DNA of 64,000 nt from Vicugna pacos. Lineage: Eukaryota > Chordata > Mammalia > Artiodactyla > Camelidae. The notes beneath the pieces were generated by a model that had not been told where the DNA came from, made no database searches, and was given only the letters and a program-made list of their open reading frames with translations. Shown piece after piece: positions 49,583 to 63,251 of this stretch. The translations under genes were made by a program, and so were the position numbers. The stretch spans positions 23,156,001 to 23,220,000 of the forward strand of contig NC_133006.1 in NCBI RefSeq assembly GCF_048564905.1, read 5' to 3'. Each line of letters opens with the position of its first letter. Within the stretch, counting starts at the first letter, position 1.

Positions 49583-50880
49583 GTAAGTTTTCAAAAGATC
49601 TGTTTCTCCTAACCCCATGTGAATGATGGTTTCTCACTGAATTAACAATTCCTGCCCTTTAATCTGTGTCTATCTATTGTCTCGCTCTTCTCATGGATGC
49701 CTACCTTTCCCTCACATTAAATGTTCATGCAGTTCTTTCTTAAGTTACCTTAAGTTAACTTCCTTTCAATTTCCCAACCTTCCATTATTTTCCATTCCTT
49801 CTTTTTTTATTCCATACCGTTCCTTCCCTATGACATTGGCTTTTTCTGTTTTCTGGAGACTTACAATAGGTTTCCTGAGAAGTTGGTGAGATGAAAGGCA
49901 TTAGGTTGATAAGCACATTGTGTTTGTCTTTATGAAACACGTCCCAACACAGAAACTCTGTAACATATACCAAGTTGAAGGGACTATTGCTTTGCCAATG
50001 ATATTTCCCCAAACATTTAGCAGTGACAGAAGGTGTCTGTCATGTGAGTGATGTTTATCATCCATTGTCCTCTCAAATAAGACTTAATATCAGTCATCAG
50101 CTATTGTGAATTTGGGGCTTTTTTATCCACTGCTCTTTAATATGTTATTGAAGCATTTCCAGGTTTAGCAATAATTTTATGTGATTCTCCTGGGAAAATT
50201 TTAATGTACAATGATACTGCTTTTTCTATTTTTGCATTTTCAATAATACAATTTTAATTGTGTCAAATTGAATTTCCTGATAAATAATGGTAGAAGGACT
50301 TCTAGTTCAGGAAAAACTCTATTAAAATATATCTCTAAAATATCAGTTTTCATTTTGCATGAGAGGCAATTACCTAATATGATGTTAAAGACTTTCATAA
50401 TACAAAATAGTTTTTTTATGGCACTATAGTTGATTTTCAATACTGTAATTTTTTCACCAGTATAGCAAAATGATTCAGTGATATATACACGTATAATGAG
50501 TGGTGGGAATGTGTATGGTGTAGACACTATGGGAGACACTATGAAGGTTCCTTTAAAAACTGAAAATACAGATAGCATAAGATCTTGCAATCCACTCCTA
50601 TGCTGAGTTATAGACTGTAACTGTGGTGATTATAGACTTCACCATAGAAGTTCTCTTCATTTCATTTCCCACTTGAAAGTACTATTAGCTGATTATATCT
50701 TAAAAATGAATAATGAGAAACTAACTAAGAATAAAAGTGATTAAACTTTTTCAAAAGATTACCTCTGGAACTAATGTTCCTACAATTCTCTCTCAGTGTA
50801 GTGAAATGATTCAGTTTATGCCTCTCTCTGTTTCTGGAGAACATCCTTGAGCAAAAGTGTGGGTTTCATCTCTCGGTTCT

Positions 50881-50883
<3 letters not shown>

Positions 50884-50915
<32 letters not shown>

Positions 50916-50918
50916 TGT
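50884..50918. repeat. (TG)n before exon B, copy 3
   Basis: TG tract 176 nt before the exon at 51095. Confidence 0.9.
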
Positions 50919-51094
50919 GCACGAGTGCGCTCCTGTTTGTATGTACGTTTTCTATATGTGTGCTACTGTTTTGTGTATTTCTGGTTTTGAATAAGATTCA
51001 GTTTGATTTTAAATATAAATTTTAAAATAATTTTCAATTCTCTTTTTCTTTCTTTCTTGGATCTTTTCATAGATCTTTTCGTTTTGTTTTTCAG

Positions 51095-51115
51095 ATGAAC
51101 TACGAAGACAATATG
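51095..51115 (+). CDS. Micro-exon B, copy 3: DELRRQY (21 nt)
   Basis: Identical to copy 2, donor 'gtaaat'. Confidence 0.76.
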
Positions 51116-53380
51116 GTAAATGTTTTTAATGCACATTGTTCCATACCTTTCTAACTATTTCTAACTTTTCCTACCTTTCTATCTATATAAAAGTTCCTGG
51201 CACATCCTTCTCCTCTTCCCTCTCCAATATTTTGGATAAGGACCACTCTCATATTAATGTCTTCCTTCTATATTTCCTATTTCACTCCCTAATTCTCCTT
51301 GTTTTTCACTGCATGCCTTTTATTTCTTTTTTTTTTTTTTTAGTTCTTCAGATACTTGCCCTGATTGATTATTATATTTGTAGAGATGTCTGGCATTAGG
51401 CGGGTCACTACATCACTTCCATTCTATATATGTTTTCTGGCAAATGACCACTGAGGTAGAATTTCCATCACCTTTCAACTTCTGGGGAGAATAACTATGC
51501 AACTGAAGGTGATCCAACTTAAGTGAAAAGAAGGCTCCAATTTGCCGAGTAAAATTTCTCAACCTTCTGATCTTTCAAGGACAATAAATTGACGTCATTC
51601 TTGGTCAAGTGTGAGCTCTAAACTAACTCTACAGCTCACCTGGATCATATTACCCAATAGTTCCCAAGTATACAAATGTATTACCTAATATTTTGTGACC
51701 TCTTTTCTTTCAAAATTATTAGCTCTGCAAAATGTAATTTTTCTTAATGAGTTTAGAGGGACTTTACCTGCTAAGGGAAGGGCATTTCATTACATATCTA
51801 TCATTAATAAATGATATTTCAAAATAAAATGTTATTTCATTAATGTGAGAAGTGAAGTTTGGGGGAAAATTTTTTAAAGTTTTTCAGAAAACACTGATTT
51901 AAACAATAATTTTTTACCTCCTCTATCCTCTTGAGATTTTCCATCTACACTTTTGTTTCAGGAGAAATTCAGTTTAGCCATGTATCTCTTCACAGTTTAT
52001 AGGAGGCTCAAAGTGGTGACTGTTCCATTAGCCCCTGCGCACAGCAGGGCCCTTTACTGTATGTTTTCTCATCACTTTTTAAGTATATCTTCGCTATATT
52101 CCTTTACGTTAGTATTTTATTTTGAACTAACCTAGAAGAGCCAACACAGCCCAATAGGAACTCCTATTCTACCTCCTCTTATGGAAAAGTTTCCAATCTT
52201 AGATCCTTTGCAAAATAGAAGTTATGGAATTAAAACTACAATACTTCTCATTGGTTATATGGACTTCAAACTTTAAGGCTTGAAATCTCATAAATGTACG
52301 CCCATTTGAACCTAAGAGAAAACTAAGTAAATACAATATATTTTTGAAGCCCTCGCTTCCTCCCTTCCTGACATTATCGTCTTACATGGAATGAGTTGCT
52401 GTTTTCTTATTTTCATTGACGGATCAGTGTGAAGAGGGAAAAGTCATGGCTCATAAGGTATTTCACTGTGTGCTAGAGCATGCTTTCATTTGTTTCTTGT
52501 ACCTTTGCCTTCAATACTCAATTTCCCTATTCCCCAACACCATTGTACATAGGGCTTACGTGTCTGCCTTCCTGTTTAGTCTTTCCAAATGAAGTTTGCC
52601 TTCTCCATTGTTTTTTAATTTCTCCCATTAGCACTTCTGTGATTTCTCTTCTTGATACTATCTAGGCAGAATTTTTTTGTCACTAAATGTTACTAATAAT
52701 GCATTTCAATGATTTGCCTTTTCCAAGCTTGTGAAGTGTGAGTTTTCTCCAATATATTCTCAGTCCTTGATATACAAATGCTTTCAAACTAACATTTGGC
52801 ACTTAAACTCCATCTTTTCATGAGTTTTTATTAAGGCATGCCTCAGTAGGCTTTAGCTACAATAGAATGTCATATCACATGAAGTTATTTATTGATCGGT
52901 TGAGAGAAATGTGAATAGAATCATCCAGGAAAAGATCCCTGAATTTCCTCTACAAGACTGGTTCATGATGTCAATTCAATGTACATGTCTTCTTCACACA
53001 ACTTAGGTATTACAATAATGAAGTTGACTGCATACATGTATTAACAGGCAAAGAAATATTATAGGTAATAAGCCAAATAATAATAGCTCTAGTAATGTCA
53101 AAATAAAGGACATTTTAAAAATGTGCACTTCAGAACTGTTACTATGATACTTTTCCTTAAATTAGATGATATTTATTTTTATTCCTATTCTCCTTTGGGA
53201 GAATGTTTTCTTGACAAAATCAGCTCTAATTCACTGTGTGTATGGTGTGTGTGTGCCCCTCTGTGTGCGTGTACCTGCATTCAGATAATTGAACTTTATA
53301 TGTATATATTTTGTAACAACTTTGGTTTCCTGGTTTTCCATTTCCATATTATTGACATTAATCTTCCATTTTTTTTAAAG

Positions 53381-53440
53381 AACCTCAAGGAAGACATGAT
53401 AAGTATTCTAAAAACTCTGATGACAGGATTCTAAAAAATG
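53381..53440 (+). CDS. Micro-exon A' (long), copy 3 (60 nt)
   Basis: Same 20 residues as copies 1 and 2, open, donor 'gtaagt'. Confidence 0.72.
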
Positions 53441-54832
53441 GTAAGTATTCTAAAAACTGTAGAATCCCTTTTTCACGGCTGATTCCTTGAGCCCTTAACA
53501 TTCCCAGTACTTAATCCCTATGCTTTTCTTTGTCTTTCCCTTCTCCCGGATGTCGACCTTTACCTCTCCCAATTTTAGGTATGGACCTCCGCATAAAATG
53601 TTCTCTCCATCTAGTCTCCACTTGTACAATCCATTTCAAGTCCTCATTTTTCCATCCTATTATCATTTCTTTCCTGTTAACAATACTTTGGGTGTTTTTA
53701 CATACTTTTTACAAACTCTCTAAAAAGTTGATGAGATTATGGACATCAGTGTATGCAAGGCACTGGGTTCCACTCTGTTTAACTTCCAGGAAACATCCGT
53801 AGTTAGGTCCTCCGTTACTTTCCAATTTCAATGGCCCACATTTGTTTTGATAATACTTCCCCAAAGCTGCAGAGATCAAAGATGCCTAAGAGGCTCAGTG
53901 AAGTTTACCTATTAATTTTCGCTTCAAAGCCTGTGTAAATTCTCCTCTCTCCTTCTTGAGGCACATTCCTCCACTGTGCTTGAATACATATCCTAGCACC
54001 CTTAGGTTTAAGAATATTTCCAGTGGTGTTCTTGGAAGTTTTTCTTTCATCTATTTCTTCTTTGTTTTTTGTTTTGCACTTTGAATGACACAATGAACAC
54101 CTCAACAACCAGAAACCCTTTTGATGTTTACAAAAGAGAAGTTTAAATAGCAGGAAATGTTCAATTGTTTCTCGCTCGGTCTCTCAATTCTCGTCTCTTG
54201 ATGTGAAAGATAAGGAAATCATTGCCCTGGAAAGTTTCCAAAGAATTTTTTTAAAACAATTGGATAATATTTTTAAATTTTAACATCTTTTCATGACAGT
54301 TTTCAGTGATAAGCATTATTTGTAAAATAATAGAATTCAGGCATATATCAAATTAACGTACATAGCAAGATTTACAAGACTGTCATTACAGGTAGGTTTG
54401 GGGAAGATGGGTGCCATTACTCTGTCCTTCCTCATTTCTTTCCAACTACCTCTCTTCTGAATGAGTTGGTGTTTGTTTTCTATGAGTCCTGAAAAACGAC
54501 AAAGTTCTGATGCAAGACCAATGATGCGTAGCACTTTTATCTCTGAGAGAGGGCGCTGATAGCTCTTAGGTATTACAATATGAATAGGTATTACGTGATA
54601 CCATTTTCACTCTTATTCTTTCTGACACACAGCATATATAGAAGAGCAACAATATTTCCTCTTCCTGGTGAAATGATCTTTGAATCTCCTGGTTCCAGTG
54701 CTCAGAAATGTGTGTCAGTTAGGACCCCTCAGAAATGTATTGCAGTGTTTGAAAATTTAAAACTCCTCTCTTTCTGACATTCTCTCCTCATTTTGAGGGA
54801 ATTGCTTATTTTTTTACTTAAACAGTAACTGT

Positions 54833-54979
54833 CCTGGTAGTAGCTCACAGTGAAAAAGAATATGAAAATGAATACATGTATATTCATGTATGACTGAAAA
54901 ATTGTGCTGTACACCAGAAATTGACTCAACATTGAAAACTGTCTATAACTCAATAAAATTTAAAAAAAAAAAAAAAAGG
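54833..54979 (+). mobile_element. L1 3' end (copy 3)
   Basis: Same insertion, but it reads 'gtgctgtacaccag' as in the L1 consensus and has a purer A tail. So copy 3 kept the ancestral state that copies 1 and 2 lost together. Confidence 0.9.
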
Positions 54980-55994
54980 ACAGTAACTGTGAGGAGAAGA
55001 AAGCAAATCTAGTTATTGTTTATCCCTGTGTATCTGGTCATGCTTTCACTGTTTATTGGAATCTTGTCTGCAATGCTCAATTGCCATCTTCTCCAAATGC
55101 AATATACACATATTCTTGTATGATTTTGACTCATCTATTCGCTTTTCAGTGGATGTTTGGCAAATTAATTACTTATACCGTGTTCCCCATTGGTACTTCT
55201 GTGACTGGTCCTGCTGCATCAGTCTCTGTAGACATTTTCTTCCTCTCTAGTTAATGCCAGTAATCACATACCTCTGAAGCACCGTCATTTTCAGATCTGT
55301 AATGTTTGTCTGAGAGACATAAGCCCTGTAACTTAGAATTTGTGTCACTGGCAATGACTATTTCATTTCCCTTTGTCTCTTGAGATTTAATTCACGTGCC
55401 CTTCATTTAGGCATGAGTTGAAATAGAAACCCACGAATACAGGGTGATGTGTTCATCGACTGACATAAAAGTGAATAGAGAGACTCAGTACATACTGTGT
55501 GTAATCTCTAGTAGGGTTTTCTAGTCTTCTAATTCAGCGTTTGTGTCCAGTTTATTGAACACAAATACCCTGATCACTGAATAAACGTGGCAGCAGCCAA
55601 ATAGTTTTTTATATTTTGCAAAATATATAATGAAGGTATAACTAATATCAGACATATTTAAGCATTTTTTAAAAAGGTAATCTCCAGGACTAGAGTCCTA
55701 AAACTGTTATCAATGTAGTGAAATCATTCAGTTGAAACCGCTCTCCATTTCTAGAAAATATCCCTGTGCAGAGTAAGGGTTTGGTCACTGTGGATGTGTG
55801 AGTGTTTGTGTGTGTGTTTCTGTGAATATTTCCTCCTGTGACTATAGGCCTGTTCCATGTATGTTTTCTTGTTTTTTGTGTGTGTACCTGACTACCAACC
55901 ATTTAGTTGTCAGTGCAAAATCTTGAATAAAATTGAATTCTATTTGTTTCTCTTTCTTTTGATATTTCCTTGGACTTTTCATTTTGTTTTTCAG

Positions 55995-56015
55995 ATGTTT
56001 CCGTAAAACCAATTG
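55995..56015 (+). CDS. Micro-exon B, subunit 2, copy 3: DVSVKPI (21 nt)
   Basis: One base differs from copies 1 and 2, and it changes G to V. Splice sites unchanged (donor 'gtaact'). Confidence 0.73.
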
Positions 56016-56240
56016 GTAACTATTCTCACATTCTTTGCCCCATAACCCTTTAAATGAGTTCTGACTTTCCTGCCTTTCTATCTGTATGCCACCAATTGGC
56101 TCATCCTTCCTTTCTTCCCTCTCCAATTTTTGGATCTCAACTACAATATTCATTTCTTCCATATCTTTTTCGCCAATTCCATCAATTCCGTTTTATTCTT
56201 TTGTACTACAAACATTTTCTTCTTTGTAAACATAAGGGGT

Positions 56241-56369
56241 TCTTCCTTCCTTCCTTCCCTCCTTTCTTTCTGCCTCTCTCTCTCTCCTTCTGTGTCTCTG
56301 TCTCTCTCTCTCTCTCTGTGTCTCTCTCTCTCTCTCTCTCTCTCTGTCTGTCTCTCTCTATTTCTTTTT
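56241..56369. repeat. TTCC/CT pyrimidine tract (copy 3)
   Basis: Different internal arrangement of TTCC and CT blocks from copies 1 and 2. Confidence 0.9.
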
Positions 56370-58401
56370 TAATGTTTCCAGGGAATGGCCCTAATTTGCT
56401 TTTGATATTTGCAGAGATGAGGGTTAGTAGGCTGATCATGACATTGCTTCAGTCCTACGTATATATTCTATGCAAATGACCACAGAGATAGGATCTCTTT
56501 GAAATTTCTGATTATACAACCGATACCAACTAAAGCTGTAGTGGAGTGAAAACACAAAATTTGCTGAGTATCTTTTCTCCACCTTATGCTCTTTCAAAAG
56601 CTAAACTTCAGATGTCGTTCCTTGATCAAGTGTGAACTCTAAGGTGACTCTCCCATTCACCCTGGTCCTATTACCCAGTTGTCCCCAGGTACACACATGA
56701 TTTACATCCCATTGTACTGCCTCATTTCTTTCCAAATTACTATTTCTGCAAACTGTAGATTTCTGAATACCTTTAGAAGGGCTTTGCCTGTTAACAGAAT
56801 GTTACCTGATAACATATTGTCATTAATAAAATGTTGTGTCAGTGACATGAAAAGTAATCTTGCGTGGGAAATTTTAAAAGGGTTCTTCAGAAAATACAAA
56901 GTTAAACGCTAAGTTTTAACTCAGTCTCCTCTTGATAGTTTTCATATACGTTTTTGTTTTGGGAGAAATTCAGTTCAGCCATGTATCCCTCTACACTTTG
57001 CAGAGGCTACCAGTGGTGACTGCTCCATTACCCCATGTGTACAGAAGGGCCCTTTACTGTCTGTTTCCTCATCACTTTTCAAATATGTCTCCCCTCTATT
57101 TCTTCACATCAGTGTTTTATTCTGACAAAGGCTGAGCGACCCACACACGACATGATTGTATTTCTAAACCCAAAGAACTCCCATTCTCCCTCCTCTTGGT
57201 GGGCCGTTTCAAATCATACATCCTCTTGCACAAAGGACTGTGTGGAATTAAAACTGCATTACTTCTTACTAGTGAGATGGATTTTGAAACCTTATGGTTC
57301 CAACTCTTACGAATGTGATTCCATTTGAACCCAAGAGAAAAACCAAGAAAGAGTTTCACATGTTTAAACTCCTTCCTACCTGGCTTGACTTGTTATTTCG
57401 AATGAATTTGAAGGGTTTTTTCTTCCTTTATTGACCAGTTAGTGTGTAGAGGAAAGAAGCATGTCTCATCAATATTTCACTGTGCACCCAAGCATGCTTT
57501 CACCTGTTTCGTATCATTCTTCTTCAGCACGCAACTTCCGTCTTCCTCAACACCATCCGACATAGAACGTCCATAATTTATCTTATTATTTAGTTTTCCC
57601 AAGTGAAGCATGGCTTCTGTATTTTTTACCCAATTTTCCCCTTATCAACTTTGTGATTTCTCTTACTGAGACAATGTAAGCAGACATTACTTTTGAGTCT
57701 ACAAAATGTTAGTCATGATACATTTCTGCATCTTGCCACGTCCGGGCTTCTGAAGTGTGACTTTTCTCCCTTATATGCTCAGCCCTTTGATGCACCAACA
57801 CTCGCACTATCGTTCAGTACTTAAACCCTGTCTCTTCACGTCAGTTCATTAACAACGGCTCCACTTTGGCTTTAGCAAAAACAGAAATTCCCATTACAGA
57901 CGGGTATGTATCCATCAGTTGACAAAACTGTGACTAGAATCACCTGGGAAACAAACCTGCATTTCTCTACAACACTGATACAAAATGCTAACTTACTATT
58001 CCTGGCTTCTACTAAGTCTTAGGTATTACAGTAATGAAGTAGGCTCCATCTATTTCGTCACACTTTAAGAGAGTATTAGAGTTCAATGCAAATACTAAGA
58101 GCGCTACTACATTCAATATAGGGGAAGAATATTTTTAAAAAGTAACTTTCAAAACTAGTATTTTAATAACCATCCTCCATTAAGAGAATACTTTTAAATA
58201 TTACCCCTACTCTTCTTTGGGAGTATAGTCTCCTGACAAAATGAGCCCTCATCCACTGCACGTGTGTGTGTTTGTGTGTGTCTGTGTTTATCTGCATTCA
58301 GCTAGTTATCAATTCATTGTGAAGTTTGTCAAAAAATTTTGATTCTTGGTTTTCCATTTCCATAGTATTGACCTTAATATTTCCATTTTATTTTTCTATA
58401 G

Positions 58402-58419
58402 AAATTCAGGAACGAAATG
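58402..58419 (+). CDS. Micro-exon A, subunit 3, copy 3: EIQERN (18 nt)
   Basis: One silent change (AAC to AAT). The donor is 'gtatgt' instead of 'gtacgt', still a usable U2 donor. Confidence 0.63.
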
Positions 58420-58485
58420 GTATGTATTCTAAAAGTTGTAACTCACTACCTTCTTTCACACGACTGAAATATTAAGTTATTTATC

Positions 58486-58759
58486 GTGGTGGGGAGGGTA
58501 CAGGTCAAGTGGAAAATTGCATGCTTAGCTTGCACAAGGCCCTGGCTTCAATTCCTAGTACCTCCTAGTACCTCCAAGGCCCTGGCTTCAATTCCTAGTA
58601 CCTCTTTATCGTGGTGGGGAGGGTACAGGTCAAGTGGAAAATTGCATGCTCAGCTTGCACAAGGCCCTGGCTTCAATTCATAGTACCTCCTCAATAAACC
58701 TAATTACTTCTCCTCCCTATCACCCACCCTCCTCACAAATATGTGTATATATGTATAAA
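58486..58759 (+). mobile_element. Camelid tRNA-derived SINE with internal duplication (copy 3)
   Basis: The same insertion, lengthened by about 113 bp. The stretch from 'gtggggagggtacagg' to the B-box region is repeated, and the 'caaggccctggcttcaattc' block is present three times. The left target copy reads TTATTTATC. Confidence 0.85.
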
Positions 58760-60228
58760 TTGTTTATCTCCCTCTCCCTATTCTCACCTTTAGAGGTGAA
58801 AGACCAAGAACCCATTGCCTGGGAAGTTGCCAAAGAGATTTTCTTTTTCCTTGTACAACAGGATGTAGTCCTTACATCTTTAATATCTTCTAATGGCAGT
58901 TTTCAGTGATAATTTTTATTCCAAAGATAATTCCATTCAGGAATAGATCAAATTAATGCAAGTACACACTTAATATGACTACCGTTACAGGTAGATGTTT
59001 GGAAAGATCTGTCCCTTTACTGTGTTCTTCCTCATCTCTTTTCAAGCACCTCTCTTGTGAACGAGTGCGGGTTGGTGTTCTGTGTACCCTGATAAAGAAG
59101 TAAGGTCCAATGCCAGGCCAAAAATTGATGTGACTTTTACACCTGAGGGAGGCCTATACTACCTCTTTGCATGAAGTCATTTTCAATCACATTTTTGGGG
59201 ACACACAGGCATACACAGAAGTGCAAAAATACTTTTTCTACTTGGTGAAATGAGCTTTGAATGTCATGGCTCCGTTGCTCAGAAATGTGTGTCAGTTAGG
59301 ACCCCAGCAAAAAGAATGTCAGTGTTTGAAAATTTTAACCTCCTTCCTTTCCAACAGTTTATCCACATTTAAGGGAATTCTTTGTTTTTTCACTTGATCA
59401 GTAAATGAGAGGAGAAAAAGGCAAATCCTGTTAATGTTTGCCCCTGTGTATCTGGTCATGCTTTCATTTGTTATTGTCACCTTGTTCAGTGCCCAATCAC
59501 TGTCTTCAAATTCGGTATACACACAGTCTTGCAGGAATTGTCTCATCTATTTGCTTTTCAGCGGATGTTTCCCACATTCATTAGCTATTCAATTTTTCCC
59601 ATTGGTACTTCTGTGCTGTGTCCTGTGGTTGCAGTCTCTGCAGACATTGTCCTCTTGTGAAATTAATGCTAGTAACCAGATACCTCTGGAGTACTATCAT
59701 TTTCGGTGTGGCTGATGCGTAATGTGTTTGTCCAAGATGTGTTCATGTTCTGTGATTTAGAACTTGTATCACTGGTGTTGAATATTTCATGTCCCTTTCA
59801 TACATGAGATTTAATTCAGATGAGCTTCCTTTTGCCTTGGGTTGAAATACAAGCCCACAAAAATCGGGGAATATGTTCACTGACTGACGTAAATGTGAAT
59901 AGAGAGGTCCAGTACATGAACGCATGGACTCTCTAGAAGGGGGTCAGCCCTCTCATTCAGCGTTTGTGTCCAGTTTATTGAACATAAACACATGTTTATG
60001 TTCCTGAACACATGTAGTAGCAGCCAAACAGCTTATAATATCTGACAAAATAAATAATGAAAGCCTAATGTCAAAATATTTAATAACTTTTAAAAGGTAA
60101 CCCCCAGGACTAACACTCCTAACATTCTCTCTCAATGTGGAAAAATCACTCAGTTTAAGCCCCTGTCCGTTTCTGGAGAATACTTTTGCACCAAGTGAGG
60201 ATTTGGTGACTGTGGATGTGTGGGCGTG

Positions 60229-60231
<3 letters not shown>

Positions 60232-60259
<28 letters not shown>
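60232..60259. repeat. (TG)n before AVSGKPV exon, copy 3
   Basis: Shorter than its counterparts at 35576 and 47849. Confidence 0.9.
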
Positions 60260-60437
60260 TTCTGTGAATATTTGCTCCTGTGACTATAGGCCTGTTCCAT
60301 GTATGTTTCCCTGTTTTTTTGTGTGTGTACCTGACTACTAAACATTTAGTTGTCAGTGCAAAAGCTTGAACAAAATTGAATTCTATTTGTTTTTCTTTCT
60401 TTTGATATTTCCCTGGACTTTTCATTTTGTTTTTCAG

Positions 60438-60458
60438 CTGTTTCCGGAAAACCAGTCG
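60438..60458 (+). CDS. Micro-exon B, subunit 3, copy 3: AVSGKPV (21 nt)
   Basis: Identical to copies 1 and 2. Confidence 0.73.
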
Positions 60459-60902
60459 GTAACTATTCTCGCATTCTTTGCCCCATAACCCTTTAAATGA
60501 GTGCTAACTTTCCTGCCTTTGTATCTACATGCCACCAATTGGCTCATCCTTCTCTTCTTCCCTCTCCAATATCTGGATCTCAACTACACCAATATCAATT
60601 TCTTCCTTGTCTTCTTACCGATTTCATCAATTCCCTTTTATCCTTTTGTATTAGAAACCTTTTCTCCTCTGTAACCGTTAGGGGTGTTTGTTTCTTTTGG
60701 GATGTCCCTCTATGTCCCTTAGACATGAAAAGGTGTATGGGAGTGAAATACACTTTGACTGGGCAGACGGTCTCTGAAATTTGCAGTTTCAGTTCTCAGA
60801 AGACAAGTCTCAGAAACAGCTATGGAAATGCTTGAAAATTTGTCCTTTTGCTTTCTGACACTGTGTCCCATTTTGAGTGAATGATTTCTTTCTTTCCTTT
60901 AG

Positions 60903-60929
60903 TTAATGACAAATGTGAAGAAGAAAATG
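60903..60929 (+). CDS. Micro-exon C, copy 4: VNDKCEEEN (27 nt)
   Basis: Identical to the other three C exons, making C the most conserved exon of the array. Confidence 0.75.
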
Positions 60930-61747
60930 GTAAGTCTCATGAATGTACCTCTCTGTGTACCTAAGCATGGTTTCAAATGTACTTATGCCTTTCACTTCAG
61001 CTTCCAAGGATCATGTTTCTCAACTCCGTTATGTGCTTCTTTTACATGACTTCCTCTCCAGTCTTACTTTGCAACTGAAGTTTCCCTTCTCATTGGCTAT
61101 TTAATTATCCCCGAAAATTGCTCTTCGATTTGTCCTGTAATTGCAATGTTTGCAGATATTCCTTTGGAGTCAATAACTTTTACTATTATATATACCTTTG
61201 GAGTAATGGCTTTTCTGAGTGGCTGAAGTGAAACTTTTTCCGAGACATGCTCAGGTCATTTGATTTAGGCTCACCTCACTGTCATTTAATACTTTTTTTT
61301 TTCCTTTTCATGGAACTTAGTTAAAATTTTCATTTAGGCATAGTTGAAAGAGAAATTCACACGCCCACTGTTATATATTCATCGAGTGATGAAAGTATTC
61401 TTACTACTGCGACCAAGGGGATACACCCTATGGTACCGCTAGAAGCAGTGGTGTGAGATCCTCCAATTCATTGTTTGTGGCTGCTTTGTATCACTTAGAT
61501 GTCATAAAAACCCAACTGAACATACAGATTAAGTAAAGGAAAAGTACTTACTGCATCTTCCAAACTCAAGCAGAAAAGCCTAATTGTATCTAAAGGGATA
61601 AGGGACATTAGAAAGCTTAGCACAGGAAATGCTATTAGTAAAAAAAAAGTTCTCAGTCAAGAATATTCATTCATTTTATCTTTGTTTTCATTTTGAGGGA
61701 AACATTGTTCGGATAAAACTGAGCTCTGAACCACTGGACATGTACGA

Positions 61748-61784
61748 GTGTGTGTGTGTGTGTGTGTGCGTGTGTGTGTGTGTT
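61748..61784. repeat. (TG)n before exon A, copy 4
   Basis: Contains a TGCG interruption like copy 2, at a different place. Confidence 0.9.
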
Positions 61785-61927
61785 TGACTTCATACAGTGG
61801 TATCTGATTGTGTGTATCTGTGTGCACATCCACGTGGGTTCAAATTGAAATATAAATTCTGTGTTAAATTTGAACTACTTTCCATTTTACATTATATTTA
61901 CATTGATCTCTCCATTTTATTTTTCAG

Positions 61928-61948
61928 AAAGACCTCAGAAAAGAGTAG
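61928..61948 (+). CDS. Micro-exon A, copy 4: ERPQKRV (21 nt)
   Basis: Returns to the allele of copy 1, the outermost other copy, which argues against a simple stepwise series of duplications. Confidence 0.75.
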   Translation, partial: KDLRKE

Positions 61949-63251
61949 GTAAGTTTTCAAAAGATCTGTTTCTCCTAACCCCATGTGAATGATGGTTTCT
62001 CACTGAATTAACAATTCCTGCCCTTTAATCTGTGTCTATCTATTGTCTCGCTCTTTTCGTGGATGCCTACCTTTCCCTCACATTAAATGTTCATGCAGTT
62101 CTTTCTTAAGTTACCTTAAGTTAACTTCCTTTCAATTTCCCAACCTTCCATTATTTTCCATTCCTTCTTTTTTTATTCCATATTTGTTCCTTCCCTATGA
62201 CATTGGCTTTTTCTGTTTTCTAGAGACTTACAATAGGTTTCCTGAGAAGTTGGTGAGATGAAAGGCATTAGGTTGATAAGCACATTGTGTTTGTCTTTAT
62301 GAAACACGTCCCAACACAGAAACTCTGTAACATATACCAAGTTGAAGGGACTATTGCTTTGCCAATGATATTTCCCCAAACATTTAGCAGTGACAGAAGG
62401 TGTCTGTCATGTGAGTGATGTTTACCATCCATTGTCCTCTCAAATAAGACTTAATATCAGTCATCAGCTATTGTGAATTTGGGGCTTTTTTATCCACTGC
62501 TTTTTAATATGTTATTGAAGCATTTCCAGGTTTAGCAATAATTTTACGTGATTCTCTTGGGAAAATTTTAATATACAATGATACTGCTTTTTCTATTTTT
62601 GCATTTTCAATAATACAATTTTAATTGTGTCAAATTGAATTTCCTGATAAATAATGGTAGAAGGACTTCTAGTTCAGGAAAAGCTCTATTAAAATATATC
62701 TCTAAAATATCAGTTTTCATTTTGCATGAGAGGCAATTACCTAATATGATGTTAAAGACTTTCATAATACAAAATAGTTTTTTTACGGCACTATAGTTGA
62801 TTTTCAATACTGTAATTTTTTCACCAGTATAGCAAAATGATTCAGTGATATATACACGTATAATGAGTGGTGGGAATGTGTATTGGTGTAGACACTATGG
62901 GAGACACTATGAAGGTTCCTTTAAAAACTGAAAATAGAGATAGCATAAGAGCTTGCAATCCACTCCTATGCTGAGTTATAGACTGTAACTGTGGTGATTA
63001 TAGACTTCACCATAGAAGTTCTCTTCATTTCATTTCCCACTTGAAAGTACTATTAGCTGATTATATCTTAAAAATGAATAATGAGAAACTAACTAAGAAT
63101 AAAAGTGATTAAACTTTTTCAAAAGATTACCTCTGGAACTAATGTTCCTACAATTCTCTCTCAGTGTAGTGAAATGATTCAGTTTATGCCTCTCTCTGTT
63201 TCTGGAGAACATCCTTGAGCAAAAGTGTGGGTTTCATCTCTCGGTTCTCAG

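Larger units (their letters stand above)
48321..60697 (+). repeat. Higher-order repeat copy 3 (12377 bp)
   Basis: Collinear with copy 2 at offsets of about +12260 in the left and middle, and +12377 to the right of the SINE at 58486, which has an internal duplication in this copy. By eye it is more diverged from copies 1 and 2 in the middle third than they are from each other. Seven micro-exons. Confidence 0.95.
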
